A stretch of DNA of 50,257 bases from Actinomycetes bacterium. Lineage in GTDB: Bacteria > Actinomycetota > Acidimicrobiia > Acidimicrobiales > RAAP-2. The notes under the pieces were generated by a model. That model was not told where the DNA came from. It did no database searches and was given only the letters and a program-made list of their open reading frames with translations. Below, piece after piece: positions 27,252 through 36,545 of this stretch. Position 1 is the stretch's first letter; every line of letters begins with the position of its first letter. Position numbers and translations under genes: made by a program. The DNA lies in contig JAKBNI010000004.1 of the NCBI GenBank assembly GCA_021831125.1, forward strand, positions 1 to 50,257. Reading direction: 5' to 3'.

Positions 27252-27998
27252 TCACAGGGCCGTCGACGTGCTCGGCACGTGGACCTGCAGCCACACCACG
27301 AAGGTGTGCCAGAGTCCGGTCACCTCGCAGACGCCGATCGCGATGAGCAGCAGCCCACCCGCGGTGCCGATCGGCCGGGCGTGACGTCGTAGCCACGACG
27401 ACGCGGTCGCCATCCACTCGGTGGCGAGCGCGGCCACGACGAAGGGGATGCCGAGCCCGAGGCAGTAGACGAAGGCGAGCACCGAGCCGCGCAGTGCGGT
27501 CGCGCCCGAGGAGGAGGCCGCGAGCCCGAGGATCGCCGCCAGCGTGGGTCCGATGCACGGGGTCCACCCCAGACCGAAGGTGAAGCCGAGGGCGCCCGCG
27601 CCGAGCACCGAGGCCCGGGGCACCTTGTGGATTCGCCGCTCGCGCTGGAGCCACCTCGACGGCCACCACCCGGCGAAGAAGAAGCCGAGCGCGATCGTGA
27701 CCAGCCCGAAGGCCTCCTCGAGGCCACGCTCGTGGAGCCGGACCTCGCGGCCCATCTGTCCGAAGATCGCCCCGAGGCTCACGAAGACCAGGGCGAAGCC
27801 CACGATGAAGGCGATCGAGCCCACGACGGCCCGCCCGCGACCCCGGGAGCCCTCGAGGCTCCCGGCCGAGCCCGAGAGGAAGGCGAGGTAGCCCGGCAGC
27901 AGGGGCAGGACGCAGGGCGAGACGAACGAGACGAGTCCCGCCGCGAGGGCGAGTGGCACCGCCGCGAGGAGCGACGCCGAGGTGACCGACGCGATCAC
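27252..27998 (-). CDS. ccdA: CcdA-type thiol-disulfide transporter for cytochrome c biogenesis
   Basis: 248 residues, six membrane helices. CcdA moves reducing equivalents across the membrane to keep apocytochrome c or other extracytoplasmic thiols reduced. The two functional cysteines are visible: SFVSPCVLPLLPGY (~25-38) and GWTPCIGP (~145-152). GTG 27998 overlaps the menD stop by four bases; the long frame continuing upstream is antisense. Its partners ResB/CcsA are not in the window. Confidence 0.92.
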   Translation of the reverse strand: MIASVTSASLLAAVPLALAAGLVSFVSPCVLPLLPGYLAFLSGSAGSLEGSRGRGRAVVGSIAFIVGFALVFVSLGAIFGQMGREVRLHERGLEEAFGLVTIALGFFFAGWWPSRWLQRERRIHKVPRASVLGAGALGFTFGLGWTPCIGPTLAAILGLAASSSGATALRGSVLAFVYCLGLGIPFVVAALATEWMATASSWLRRHARPIGTAGGLLLIAIGVCEVTGLWHTFVVWLQVHVPSTSTAL

Positions 27999-29620
27999 CG
28001 CAGCGCCCCCGCCGCGCGGACCGCGCCCTCGATGAGGCGATCGTGGCGCTCGACGTTCTCGTCTCGCTCGGGCACCGTCGCCACCACCACGTGCAGTCCC
28101 CCGGCGGCGAGGCCCGCGGCGACCTCGGCCGCGAGCGCCGCCGCGTCGCCGACCCGGGTGGCCCGCGCCCCGAAGGCGCGCGCCACCGCGACCAGGTCGT
28201 GACCGTGGGGCGTGCCGAAGAGCGCCTCGAACCTCTCGGGGGCGAGCAGCGCGCGCTGGGCGAGGAAGGAGAAGATCCCCCCGCCCCGGTTGTCGACGAC
28301 GACGAGCACGAGCGACCCACCGGCCGCGCCGAGCCCGCTCACGAGGCCCGAGACGTCGTGGAGGAACGTGAGGTCGCCCACCAGGGCCAGCGCCCGCGAG
28401 CCCGCGGCGACCCCCAGCGCGGTCGAGACGACCCCGTCGATCCCGTTGGCGCCGCGGTTGGCGAAGACCCGGCCCCGCCGCGGGGGCGCCCACCACTCCA
28501 CGTCGCGCACGGGCATCGACGAGCCGACCACCAGGTCCACGCCCTCGTCGTTGGCCACGGCGACGACGGCCCGCGCGACGGCGGGCTCGTCGAGCACCTC
28601 GTCGGGGCGCTCGGCGAGGTAGGACTCGATCGCCTCGCTCACCGCGGCCCACCGGGCGGCGTAACGGGGGTCGCCCCGGTGGGTCGGGTCGGTCGGGTCG
28701 GGTCGCCCGATGCGTCGGCGCGTCACGACGCCGTCGGGGTCGGCGACCGGTCCCGCCCCGTCGAGGGCGACGACGGGCACACCCCAGTCGGCCAGGCGTG
28801 CCGCCAGGGCCCTGGACGCGGGCGCACCGCCGAGGCGCACGACTACCTCGGGCGCCAGCCACGCGGCCAACGCGTCGTCGCGCGCCACGACGTCGGCGTG
28901 GGCCAGCGTGTTCGGCACCGTCGCGTCGCCCACCACGGCCCAGTCGGCCGCCCGGGCCCGGGCGGCCGTCTCGGCCGAGGTCCCGAGGCCCACCACGCAC
29001 AAGACGGCCCGGCCGGCGAGGTCGAGGTCCCCGGCCGCGACGGGCCCGGGGTCGGGGCCGTCGGTCTCGGCGCGCGCCACGGGCAGGTCGTAGGCCGTGC
29101 CCACCAGGGGCTCGACGAAGGCGGCGTTCAGGTGCACCGGGCCCGGCTCGCCCCGGCGACCGCGCGCGGCCGAGTACAGGCGCTCGGCGAGCGGCCGCCA
29201 CGTCGGCGCCGCCTCGGCCCGGGCGACGCCGGGCTCCTCGAAGAGTCGGACCATCGGCCCGTAGAGGTGGCTCTGGAGGATCGTCTGGGGGGCGCCGACC
29301 CCACGCAGCTCCGGCGGACGGTCGGCCGTCACGACGAGCAGCGGCACCCGGGCGAGGTCGGCCTCGGCGACCGCGGCGTGCAGCTCGGCCGCGGCGGTGC
29401 CCGAGGTCACCACGACCGCCACGGGACGGGCGCTCGCGAGGGCCCGACCGAGGGCGAAGAAGGCGGCCGAGCGCTCGTCGAGGCGCACGTGGAGGGTGAG
29501 TCCCTCGGTGGCGGCCGCCGCGAGGGCGAGCGGCGTCGAGCGCGACCCCGGGGCGAGGACCACGTCGGCGAGCCCGGCCCGGCGCCACTCGTCGAAGAGG
29601 GTCGCGGCGAAGGTGGCCTG
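27995..29620 (-). CDS. menD: MenD, SEPHCHC synthase (menaquinone pathway)
   Basis: ThDP-dependent enzyme joining isochorismate and 2-oxoglutarate. Motifs: APGSRSTPLA near the start, the ThDP GDLTFLHD (~375) and a NRGGGIF stretch. I place the start at GTG 29620 (541 residues): this leaves 23 residues before the PGSR motif, as in other MenD proteins as I recall them, and lies ~19 bases after a TAGCGT -10. A TTG at 29653 is also in frame (552 residues) but would begin upstream of the likely transcript start. Last bases overlap ccdA. Confidence 0.93.
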   Translation of the reverse strand, partial: QATFAATLFDEWRRAGLADVVLAPGSRSTPLALAAAATEGLTLHVRLDERSAAFFALGRALASARPVAVVVTSGTAAAELHAAVAEADLARVPLLVVTADRPPELRGVGAPQTILQSHLYGPMVRLFEEPGVARAEAAPTWRPLAERLYSAARGRRGEPGPVHLNAAFVEPLVGTAYDLPVARAETDGPDPGPVAAGDLDLAGRAVLCVVGLGTSAETAARARAADWAVVGDATVPNTLAHADVVARDDALAAWLAPEVVVRLGGAPASRALAARLADWGVPVVALDGAGPVADPDGVVTRRRIGRPDPTDPTHRGDPRYAARWAAVSEAIESYLAERPDEVLDEPAVARAVVAVANDEGVDLVVGSSMPVRDVEWWAPPRRGRVFANRGANGIDGVVSTALGVAAGSRALALVGDLTFLHDVSGLVSGLGAAGGSLVLVVVDNRGGGIFSFLAQRALLAPERFEALFGTPHGHDLVAVARAFGARATRVGDAAALAAEVAAGLAAGGLHVVVATVPERDENVERHDRLIEGAVRAAGALR

Positions 29621-29638
29621 CACCTCGCTCGGGCTCGG

Positions 29639-29645
29639 TACGCTA
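29639..29645. promoter_or_regulatory. Overlapping bidirectional -10 of menH and menD
   Basis: The plus strand reads TACGCTA. TACGCT (29639-29644) is a -10 for menH, eight bases before ATG 29653. Its reverse complement gives TAGCGT (29645-29640), a -10 for menD. One 7-base box can therefore serve both directions. Confidence 0.5.
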
Positions 29646-29652
29646 CGGGTCA

Positions 29653-30408
29653 ATGGGGCTCCTCGGGGTGGCGCGCGAGGGCTCGGGCCCGGTCCTGGTG
29701 TGGCTTCACGGCTTCACCCAGACCCGGGACTCGGCCCGTCGCTACCGGACCATTCTCGCCACAGACTACGAGGTCCTCAGCCCCGACCTGCCCGGCCACG
29801 GCACCAGCGCGGGGCTGAGCGCGTCGCTCGAGGACGCGGCCGACCTCGTGGCGGCGGTCGCGGGCGCCGGGCCGGTCGCCCTCGGGGGGTACTCGATGGG
29901 CGGGCGCGTGGCCCTGCACGTGGCGCTGCGCCACCCCGGGCTCGTCTCGCGCCTCGTGGTGCTGAGCGCGACCCCCGGGATCGAGGACGAGGCCGAGCGC
30001 GCGGCGCGTCGGGCTCGTGACGAGGCGCTGGCCGAGCGGATCGAGCGCGTCGGCACCCCGGCCTTCTTAGAGGAGTGGCTGGCCCAGCCGCTCTTCTCGA
30101 CCCTCCCCCACGACGCGGGCGAGCGCGCCGCGCGCAGCACCGACGCGGCCGGTCTCGCCGACGCACTGCGCCGGGCCGGGACCGGGACCCAGGCGTGGCT
30201 CCTCGAGGACCTGGCGCGGCTCGACACGCCCACGCTCGTGCTCGCCGGCTCGCGCGACTCGAAGTTCGTCGCGGCCGGCGCGCGGATCGCCGGCGCCGTC
30301 GCCGACGGTCGACTCGTCGTGCTCGAGGGCCTCGGCCACGCGGCCCACCTCGAGGACCCGGCGGCCGTGGCGGGCGCGGTGCGCGACTTCCTCGCTCAGC
30401 CCCAGTAG
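29653..30408 (+). CDS. menH: MenH-like alpha/beta hydrolase (SHCHC synthase)
   Basis: Removes pyruvate from the MenD product. 251 residues, alpha/beta-hydrolase fold: oxyanion region WLHGFTQTRDS (~18-28), nucleophile S81 in GYSMGGR, Asp in GSRDSKF (~205) and His in GLGHAAHLEDP (~230-240). Assignment as MenH rather than another hydrolase rests on the LHGFTQT motif and divergence from menD. ATG 29653 is supported by the TACGCT box. The 3' end overlaps menA by 13 bases, tail to tail. Confidence 0.88.
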   Translation: MGLLGVAREGSGPVLVWLHGFTQTRDSARRYRTILATDYEVLSPDLPGHGTSAGLSASLEDAADLVAAVAGAGPVALGGYSMGGRVALHVALRHPGLVSRLVVLSATPGIEDEAERAARRARDEALAERIERVGTPAFLEEWLAQPLFSTLPHDAGERAARSTDAAGLADALRRAGTGTQAWLLEDLARLDTPTLVLAGSRDSKFVAAGARIAGAVADGRLVVLEGLGHAAHLEDPAAVAGAVRDFLAQPQ

Positions 30409-31274
30409 GTGGCCGTGGCGAGCAGGACCGCGACCACCCCGCCCAGGGCGAGCTGGGCGCGCGACGAGTCGCGCAGCAGCGCCAGCAGCTCGCGTCCGTG
30501 ACGCCGCGAGAAGGCCAGGCGCAGCGCCGGGGCGTAGACCACCAGGGCGACGAGGGCCGCCGCGAGCTCCCCCGCCCCGACGAGGGTGACCGCGACGACC
30601 GCCACCCAGAGGCCGTAGAGCCACGCGCCGCGCGTTCTCCCGAGGCGCGCGGCGAGGGTGCGCTTGCCCGCGGCGCGGTCGCCCTCGACGTCGCGCAGGT
30701 TGTTCGCCTCGAGCAGCGCGCAGGCCATCGCCCCGGCCGCGGCGCCGAGCCACCACGCGCGCTCCGGGATCGACCGGTGCTGGACGTAGGCGGTGCCCAC
30801 CGTGGCGACCAGGCCGAAGTAGAGAAAGACGAAGAGCTCGCCCAGGCCCAGGTAGCCGTAGGGCCGCGGACCGCCCGTGTAGAGCCACCCGGCCGCCACC
30901 GCGCTCGCCCCGATCGCCACGAGCCACCACGACGTGCGCGACGCCAGCACGAGCCCCGACGCACCGGCCACCGCGAAGGTCAGCCACGCCGTGTCACGTA
31001 CCCGCCTCGCCCTCACCAGCCCCGACGCGGTCAGCCGGAAGGGGCCCACGCGTTGCGCGTCGGTGCCACGCACGCCGTCGGAGTAGTCGTTGGCGTAGTT
31101 CGTCCCGACCTGCAGGGCGAGCGCCACGACGAGGCACAGCGCGCTGTTCACCCACTCGATCGACGCCGGGCGCACCAGGGCGACCCCGAGCACCACGGGC
31201 ACCGCGGCGGCCGGCAGGGTCCGCGGGCGCGCCGCCAGCACCCAGCGCCGGACCGGCCCGGGGGCCGGGGTCAT
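30396..31274 (-). CDS. menA: 1,4-dihydroxy-2-naphthoate polyprenyltransferase
   Basis: UbiA-family membrane prenyltransferase that attaches the isoprenoid tail. 292 residues, eight to nine helices. The two Asp-rich motifs are clear: [14 protein letters not shown] (~59-72) and NNLRDVEGD (~190-198), which bind prenyl diphosphate through Mg2+. ATG 31274 overlaps the menB stop (ATGA). The longer frame to 31709 is menB antisense and was dropped. Confidence 0.94.
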   Translation of the reverse strand: MTPAPGPVRRWVLAARPRTLPAAAVPVVLGVALVRPASIEWVNSALCLVVALALQVGTNYANDYSDGVRGTDAQRVGPFRLTASGLVRARRVRDTAWLTFAVAGASGLVLASRTSWWLVAIGASAVAAGWLYTGGPRPYGYLGLGELFVFLYFGLVATVGTAYVQHRSIPERAWWLGAAAGAMACALLEANNLRDVEGDRAAGKRTLAARLGRTRGAWLYGLWVAVVAVTLVGAGELAAALVALVVYAPALRLAFSRRHGRELLALLRDSSRAQLALGGVVAVLLATATYWG

Positions 31275-32158
31275 GGGCGCTTGGGGTACTTCGAGAAGTC
31301 GGGACGGCGCCGCTCGACGTAGGCGTTGCGCCCCTCCTGGCCCTCCTCGGACATGTAGAAGAGCATCGTCGCGTCCCCGGCCAGCTGCTGGATGCCGGCC
31401 AGGCCGTCGTCGGCGGCGTTGAAGCCGCCCTTGAGCATGCGCAGCGCGATCGGCGACAGGGTCAGGATCTGGCGACACCAGGCCACGGTCTCGCGCTCGA
31501 GGTCGGCGAGCGGCACGACCGTGTTCGCCAGGCCCCAGGCGTGCGCCGTCTCGGCGTCGTACTGGCGACAGAGGAACCACACCTCCTTGGCCCGCTTGAG
31601 ACCGATGGTGCGCGCGAGCAGCGAGGCGCCGTAGCCGCCGTCGAAAGAGCCCACGCGCGGGCCGGTCTGGCCGAAGCGCGCGTTGTCCGCGGCGATCGTG
31701 AGGTCGCACACCAGGTGCAGCACGTGGCCCCCGCCGATGGCGTACCCCGCCACCTGGGCGATGACCGGCTTGGGCAGCCGGCGGATCTGGACCTGGAGGT
31801 CGAGCACGTTCAGCCGGCCGACCCCGTGCTGGGCGACCTCGTCGTCGCCCATGTAGCCGTCGCTCCCGCGGATCCGCTGGTCACCGCCGGAGCAGAAGGC
31901 GTCGGGACCGGCCCCGGTGAGGATGACGACGCCCACCGAGACGTCGTCGCGGGCGCGCTCGAAGGCGTCCTCGAGCTCGAAGAGGGTCTGGGGACGGAAG
32001 GCGTTGCGCACCTCGGGCCGGTTGATGGTGATGCGCGCGATGCCCTCAGCCGTCTCGTAGACGATGTCGGCGTACTCTCCCGAGCGCTCCCACGCGGGCA
32101 GCGCCTGGGCGCGGAAGGCGTCGAGGGGGTCGATCGGGGGGCCCTGGATCACGGTCAT
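31271..32158 (-). CDS. menB: 1,4-dihydroxy-2-naphthoyl-CoA synthase
   Basis: Crotonase-fold enzyme that closes the naphthoquinone ring. 295 residues. [12 protein letters not shown] (~47-58), the oxyanion FCSGGDQR (~88-95), [10 protein letters not shown] (~135-144) and the [10 protein letters not shown] loop are typical of MenB. I chose ATG 32158 over GTG 32167, because a TAGCGT -10 (32171-32166) ends seven bases before the ATG and would swallow the GTG. It forms a two-gene unit with menA. Confidence 0.95.
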   Translation of the reverse strand: MTVIQGPPIDPLDAFRAQALPAWERSGEYADIVYETAEGIARITINRPEVRNAFRPQTLFELEDAFERARDDVSVGVVILTGAGPDAFCSGGDQRIRGSDGYMGDDEVAQHGVGRLNVLDLQVQIRRLPKPVIAQVAGYAIGGGHVLHLVCDLTIAADNARFGQTGPRVGSFDGGYGASLLARTIGLKRAKEVWFLCRQYDAETAHAWGLANTVVPLADLERETVAWCRQILTLSPIALRMLKGGFNAADDGLAGIQQLAGDATMLFYMSEEGQEGRNAYVERRRPDFSKYPKRP

Positions 32159-32165
32159 GGCCACC

Positions 32166-32171
32166 ACGCTA
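32166..32171 (-). promoter_or_regulatory. Leaderless -10 (TAGCGT) of menB
   Basis: TAGCGT, seven bases, ATG 32158 on the minus strand, inside the 21-base gap after the sulfatase. Confidence 0.5.
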
Positions 32172-32179
32172 CCGAAGAG

Positions 32180-33748
32180 CTAGACCGGCGCGACCAGCCG
32201 CCCCGGGGTCGCCCGCTCCACCGGCCGCGCCTCGTGCTCGACGAGACGCTCGTGGAGCTCGGCGCGCACGGCCCTCGCCGCGGGGTCGTCGGCGAGGTTC
32301 ACCCGCTGGAGCGGGTCGTCGGCGAGGTCGTAGAGCTCGCCCTCGGTGCCGTCGTGCATCGCGCCCTTCGCGTACTCGGTGTAGAGGTGCGAGCGGGTGA
32401 CGATGGTGCGCACGTGCACGTCCACCCCGAAGAGGTCCGAGTCCCACTCGGTCACGGTGGCCGCGTCGGGCGGAGCCGCCGCATCCTCGAGGGGCAGCGC
32501 GCCGCCCTCGGCCCAGGCGGGCCGCTCGCCCCCGGCGATCTCGAGGAAGGTCGCGGCGAGCGAGACCAGGCTGACCGGGGCCGTCACGACCGCGGGCGCC
32601 ACCTTCGCCGAGCGGGCCGGTCGCCACACCAGCGGCAGGCGCAATAGACCGTCGACGTGGTACGGGCCCTTGAAGAGAAGGCCGAAGTCGCCCTGGAGCT
32701 CGCCGTGGTCGGAGGTGAAGACGACGTCGGTCTCCTCCCCCCAGCCGCGGGCCTCGACGACACCGAGCACCCGGCCGATCGCCTCGTCGATGAGCTCGAC
32801 CTCGACGGCGTTGAGGGCGTTGACCTCGCGGACCTGGTCGCTCGTGAGCGTCGCGGGCACCCAGTGGGCCGGGGCCTCGTAGTTCGACACGACGCGCCCG
32901 TCGTACCAGAGGCGCCAGTGGCGAGCCTTGGCGTCGAGCAGGCGCTCACGCTCCTCGCGCTCCTCGGGGTAGTTCTCGGGCAGGGGCACGTCACGCCAGT
33001 CGACGCGCCGGGCGGCCTCGGCCGGTGGGTCCCAGGGATGGTGGGGGTCGGGGAAGCTCATCCAGCAGAACCAGTCCTGGGCGGGGTCGAGCCCCTCGAG
33101 CCAGGCGATCGTGCGATCGGCGACCCACTCGGTGTGGTACCACTCGCGCGGCACGTCGTTGTAGCGCACCTGGGGCGCACCGGTGTCGCCGCCCCCGGCG
33201 GCGTTCACGTTGAGGTCGGCGTCGAGCACCGGGTAGAAGTCGTCGACGGCCCCGGGGTGGGTCCGGCGGAACCAGCGGGCGTAGTGGAGGGGGCCGAGCA
33301 CCCCGTGGGTCGCGAGCTCCATCGCGTCGAAGCCCCGGTGCACGCCGAGACGCCCGTCGAACCAGGGCTGCTCCACCGTGGGCACGCCCAGGTTGGAGAG
33401 CGCGTTCTCGACGTAGCGGCCGAAGGGGTCGAGGAAGGGCTCGAAGTGGGCCTTGCCCACCAGGGCCGTCGCGTAGCCCCGGTCGTGCAGGGCCGCCGCG
33501 ACCGAGGGCGCGTCCACCCGCAGGGCCACCCCGTTCATCCAGGCCCCGTGGGTCGAGGGGTACTGACCGGTCAGCATCGAGGCGCGCGAGGGCATGCAGA
33601 CCACCGAGGTCGGCTGACAGCGCGTGTAGCGCAGCCCCTCGCGCGCGAGCGCGTCGACGACCGGGGTCGAGGCCACCGGGCTCCCGTTGACCCCGAGGGT
33701 GTCGTAGCGCTGCTGGTCGGTCGTGATGAAGAGGATCTTGCGCCCCAC
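32180..33748 (-). CDS. Type I sulfatase (formylglycine-dependent)
   Basis: 522 residues, alkaline-phosphatase superfamily. The metal-binding start ITTDQQRYDTLG (~8-19) and sulfatase signature C51-M-P-S-R-A-S-M-L-T-G-Q are intact; C51 would be converted to formylglycine by a maturase not seen here. A late FTSDHGELQG (~351-360) supplies metal ligands. There is no signal peptide, so it acts in the cytoplasm or is exported by another route; the substrate is unknown. Start GTG 33748 lies two bases after the SRPBCC stop. It may be a choline-sulfatase or a phosphonate/phosphate hydrolase of the same fold; the Cys favours sulfate esters. Confidence 0.88.
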   Translation of the reverse strand: MGRKILFITTDQQRYDTLGVNGSPVASTPVVDALAREGLRYTRCQPTSVVCMPSRASMLTGQYPSTHGAWMNGVALRVDAPSVAAALHDRGYATALVGKAHFEPFLDPFGRYVENALSNLGVPTVEQPWFDGRLGVHRGFDAMELATHGVLGPLHYARWFRRTHPGAVDDFYPVLDADLNVNAAGGGDTGAPQVRYNDVPREWYHTEWVADRTIAWLEGLDPAQDWFCWMSFPDPHHPWDPPAEAARRVDWRDVPLPENYPEEREERERLLDAKARHWRLWYDGRVVSNYEAPAHWVPATLTSDQVREVNALNAVEVELIDEAIGRVLGVVEARGWGEETDVVFTSDHGELQGDFGLLFKGPYHVDGLLRLPLVWRPARSAKVAPAVVTAPVSLVSLAATFLEIAGGERPAWAEGGALPLEDAAAPPDAATVTEWDSDLFGVDVHVRTIVTRSHLYTEYAKGAMHDGTEGELYDLADDPLQRVNLADDPAARAVRAELHERLVEHEARPVERATPGRLVAPV

Positions 33749-33750
33749 GG

Positions 33751-34146
33751 CTACGCCCCCGTCCCCTCGCTCAGTCGGGCGATCGCGTCGAGGGCCTCGT
33801 CGGTCGCGCCCCCGATCACGAGGGCCATCGTGTCGGGCTCGGCGGTCGTCGAGTAGACGCACAGCGTGTCGCTCGGGCCGAGCTCGAACACGTCGATCGC
33901 GCCGAGGTGGAAGCGCACGAGGTCGGTCTCGAGGCGGTAGGCGAAGTGGCGCGTGCGCGGGTCGTCGGCGAGGATCCGCTCGGGCATCTCGACCCCCGTC
34001 GCGAGGCGCAGCGTTCGCCGATCCCCCTCGACCCGGGCCTCGAGGACCCCGGGGAACCACTCGACGATGCGCGAGGGGTCGCCCACGAGCGCCCACACCC
34101 TCTCGGCGGGCGCGGCAATCCGACGCTCGAACCGGACCGACGCCAT
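33751..34146 (-). CDS. SRPBCC (START-like) domain protein
   Basis: 131 residues, single lipid/polyketide-binding START-like fold: VRFERRIAAPAERVWALVGDPSRIVEWFPGV-type start (residues ~4-34), beta strands, and an amphipathic C-terminal helix. Such proteins bind small hydrophobic ligands; a specific role cannot be read. ATG 34146 is preceded at five bases by TAATAA, a possible weak -10. Probably co-transcribed with the sulfatase (two-base gap), divergent from menE. Confidence 0.82.
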   Translation of the reverse strand: MASVRFERRIAAPAERVWALVGDPSRIVEWFPGVLEARVEGDRRTLRLATGVEMPERILADDPRTRHFAYRLETDLVRFHLGAIDVFELGPSDTLCVYSTTAEPDTMALVIGGATDEALDAIARLSEGTGA

Positions 34147-34169
34147 GCGCCTTATTAGCACGCGCCCCG

Positions 34170-34175
34170 TAGGCT
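34170..34175 (+). promoter_or_regulatory. Leaderless -10 (TAGGCT) of menE
   Basis: TAGGCT, six bases, GTG 34182 on the plus strand. Confidence 0.55.
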
Positions 34176-34181
34176 CACGGG

Positions 34182-35291
34182 GTGCGTGACCTCGTCGCCC
34201 TCGACTTCGCGCTCGGACCCGACCTCGAGCGCGCCGTGCGCGAGGTGGCCGAGTCGGGCGACGCGTTCTGCGTGCTCGACCGGCGACTCTCGGCGCGCGC
34301 GCGTGCCGTCGAGCTCGACCGGCTCGCCCCGACCCACGTCCTCGACCCGGGTGGCCGCCGCGCGCGCCCCGAGGGACGCGGCGTGGAGGACGGCGTGGGC
34401 CTCGTGATGCTCACCTCGGGCTCGAGCGGGTCGCCCAAGGCGGCCGAGCTGAACTGGACGGCGCTCGCGGCGAGCGCGGCGATCACCCAGGCGACCCTGC
34501 GCGACGATGCGCCCCCGGCCTGGTTCCCCTGTCTGCCGGCCTGCCACATCGGCGGCCTCGCCGTGGTGCTGCGTGGCGTCCTCTCGGACGCGACCCTCGT
34601 CTGGGGCGACCCCGAGCGGCCCGGCACCGGACCCGACCTGGGCGCCACCCACGTGGCGGTCGTGCGCGCCCAGCTCGCCCGGCTCGAGGCGGCCCGCTAC
34701 CGCACCGTCCTGCTCGGCGGGGCCCGACCGCCCCAGGCCCTGCCCGAGAACGTCGTGACCACCTGGGGCATGACCGAGACCGGTTCGGGTGTGGTCTACG
34801 ACCGGGTCGCCCTGCCCGGGGTCGAGCTCGCGATCGTGGACGGGGAGCTCTGCGTGCGCAGCCCGACGCTCTTCGCCCGCTACCGGGACCGGCCCCGTCC
34901 CGCCGTGGTGGGGCCCGACGGCCGCGACGACTGGTTCCCCACCGGGGACGGGGCCCGGCTCGACGACGGGCGTCTCAGCGTCTTTGGCCGGTTGGGCTCT
35001 GTCATCAACACCGGCGGCGAGAAGGTCTGGCCCGAGGACCTCGAGGCCGTCCTCGCGCGGGTCGCGGGCGTCGGCGACGTCGCCGTGACCGGGCTCGCCG
35101 ACGAGGAGTGGGGCGAGCGCGTGGTGGCGCTCGTGGTCGCCGAGGGCCGTGACCTCGACGGGGCGCTGCGCGCGGCGGCCGAGGAGGCGATCGGCCCGTG
35201 GGCCAAGCCCAAGGAGATCCGCTACGTGACCGCCATCCCGCGCACGCCGAGCGGCAAGGTGCGCCGGGGCGACCTCGCCCACGTGTTCTGA
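34182..35291 (+). CDS. menE: O-succinylbenzoate-CoA ligase
   Basis: Adenylate-forming enzyme that activates o-succinylbenzoate with CoA. 369 residues, short for the superfamily but within the range of actinobacterial MenE. The ATP loop MLTSGSSGSPK (~75-85), TTWGMTETGSG (~188-198), GDGARL and the catalytic Lys in PSGKVRRGD near the end are present. Start fixed by TAGGCT. Its stop lies one base from the stop of the convergent sugar permease. Confidence 0.9.
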   Translation: MRDLVALDFALGPDLERAVREVAESGDAFCVLDRRLSARARAVELDRLAPTHVLDPGGRRARPEGRGVEDGVGLVMLTSGSSGSPKAAELNWTALAASAAITQATLRDDAPPAWFPCLPACHIGGLAVVLRGVLSDATLVWGDPERPGTGPDLGATHVAVVRAQLARLEAARYRTVLLGGARPPQALPENVVTTWGMTETGSGVVYDRVALPGVELAIVDGELCVRSPTLFARYRDRPRPAVVGPDGRDDWFPTGDGARLDDGRLSVFGRLGSVINTGGEKVWPEDLEAVLARVAGVGDVAVTGLADEEWGERVVALVVAEGRDLDGALRAAAEEAIGPWAKPKEIRYVTAIPRTPSGKVRRGDLAHVF

Positions 35292-35292
35292 G

Positions 35293-36525
35293 CTATTTGA
35301 GCAGGGTCTGGCTGCGCCGGGCCAGCGAGTCGACCGTCACCGCCGCGAGCAGGACCACGCCGGTCACGACGAACTCCATCGTCGCCGAGACCTGGATCAG
35401 GACCAGGCCGTTGATGATGACCGCGAGGATGATCCCTCCCACCACCGGGTAGGTCATCTTGCCCCGCCCGCCGTACAGACTCGTCCCGCCGATGACCGCG
35501 GCGGCCACCGCGTACAAGACGACCGTCGAGTCGGTCGAGCTCGAGGAGTAGCCCCCCAGGCGCGAGACGTAGAAGAGGCCCCCGATGCCCGCGGTGAGCC
35601 CCCCGAGGAGGAAGGCGTAGACCCGGTAGCGGTCCACCGGGATCCCCGCCCGACGGGCGGCCTCGGGGTTGCCGCCGATGGCGTAGAGGTAGCGCCCGAA
35701 CTTGGTGCGCGCGAGCACGAACGAGTACAGGACCATCACCCCGAAGACCAGCGGCACGGCGAAGGGCATCCCCTGGATCGGGATGAACGAGCCGCGGTTG
35801 GCGTTGAAGACGAGGGCGAGCAGCACCCCGAAGACCGCGAGGGCGACGAGCTTGACGACGAGCCGGTAGAGGGGCGCGTTGACCAGCCCCGCGCGCCGGC
35901 GCGCCCGCTCGCGCGACAGGGCGACGACGGCCGACACCACCACCGTCGCCACCACGAAGACCCAGGTCCAGGTCGGGGTGAGGTTCCCGTTGGTCAGGTC
36001 GCTCAGGACCTTCTCCTGGACGGGCGCCCCGCCGCCTTGGAAGACGTGGTCGAGGATGTAGAGCAGGACGCCCTCGACGATGAAGTTGCCCGCCAGGGTG
36101 ACGATGAACGAGGGCAGCCGCAGGCGCACCACGAACAGCCCCCAGAGCGCCCCGATGGCCGCCGAGACGGCGAGGGCGACGACGAACGCGGCCCACCACG
36201 GCCACGCGTACTGGACGTTGGTGACGATCGCCGCGATCGACCCGGCCATCCCCGCGACCCAGCCCAGGGAGAGGTCGATCTCTCCGAGCAGCAAGAGCCA
36301 GACCTCGGCCATGCCCAAGAAGACGTAGATGACGGCCTGGATGAAGAGGTTCGTGACGTTGGCCGCCGAGAGGAAGACCGAGTTGCGCACCTGGAAGTAG
36401 ATGACCAGGGCGACCAGGGCGATGAGCACCGGGACGAGGCCGAGGTCCCCGCCCACGAGGGCGCGCAGCCGTTGGCGGGACGTGGGGGCACCCTCGGTCT
36501 CGAGGGCGCTGGTGTCGAGGGACAT
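35293..36525 (-). CDS. Sugar ABC transporter permease (XylH/RbsC type)
   Basis: 410 residues, ten or more membrane helices, branched-chain/ribose permease superfamily. NRYGRYLYAIGGNPEAARRAG-type loop (residues ~270-290 here: FGRYLYAIGGNPEAARR) is the coupling region that contacts the ATPase, and EIDLSLGWVAG (~79-89) is a conserved early motif. The longer form with a cytoplasmic loop resembles xylose permeases. ATG 36525 has AAGGA upstream. Third gene of binding protein-ATPase-permease. Confidence 0.9.
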   Translation of the reverse strand: MSLDTSALETEGAPTSRQRLRALVGGDLGLVPVLIALVALVIYFQVRNSVFLSAANVTNLFIQAVIYVFLGMAEVWLLLLGEIDLSLGWVAGMAGSIAAIVTNVQYAWPWWAAFVVALAVSAAIGALWGLFVVRLRLPSFIVTLAGNFIVEGVLLYILDHVFQGGGAPVQEKVLSDLTNGNLTPTWTWVFVVATVVVSAVVALSRERARRRAGLVNAPLYRLVVKLVALAVFGVLLALVFNANRGSFIPIQGMPFAVPLVFGVMVLYSFVLARTKFGRYLYAIGGNPEAARRAGIPVDRYRVYAFLLGGLTAGIGGLFYVSRLGGYSSSSTDSTVVLYAVAAAVIGGTSLYGGRGKMTYPVVGGIILAVIINGLVLIQVSATMEFVVTGVVLLAAVTVDSLARRSQTLLK

Positions 36526-36545
36526 AGGGAGGTCCTTCGCCGCGG

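Noticed and set aside
27999..29588. Open frame continuing upstream of ccdA
   Set aside because: Shadow of menD in another frame; CcdA homology begins at GTG 27998.
29588..29653. TTG 29653 as the menD start
   Set aside because: It would lie upstream of the proposed transcript start and add 11 residues not seen in other MenD proteins as I recall them. GTG 29620 fits better.
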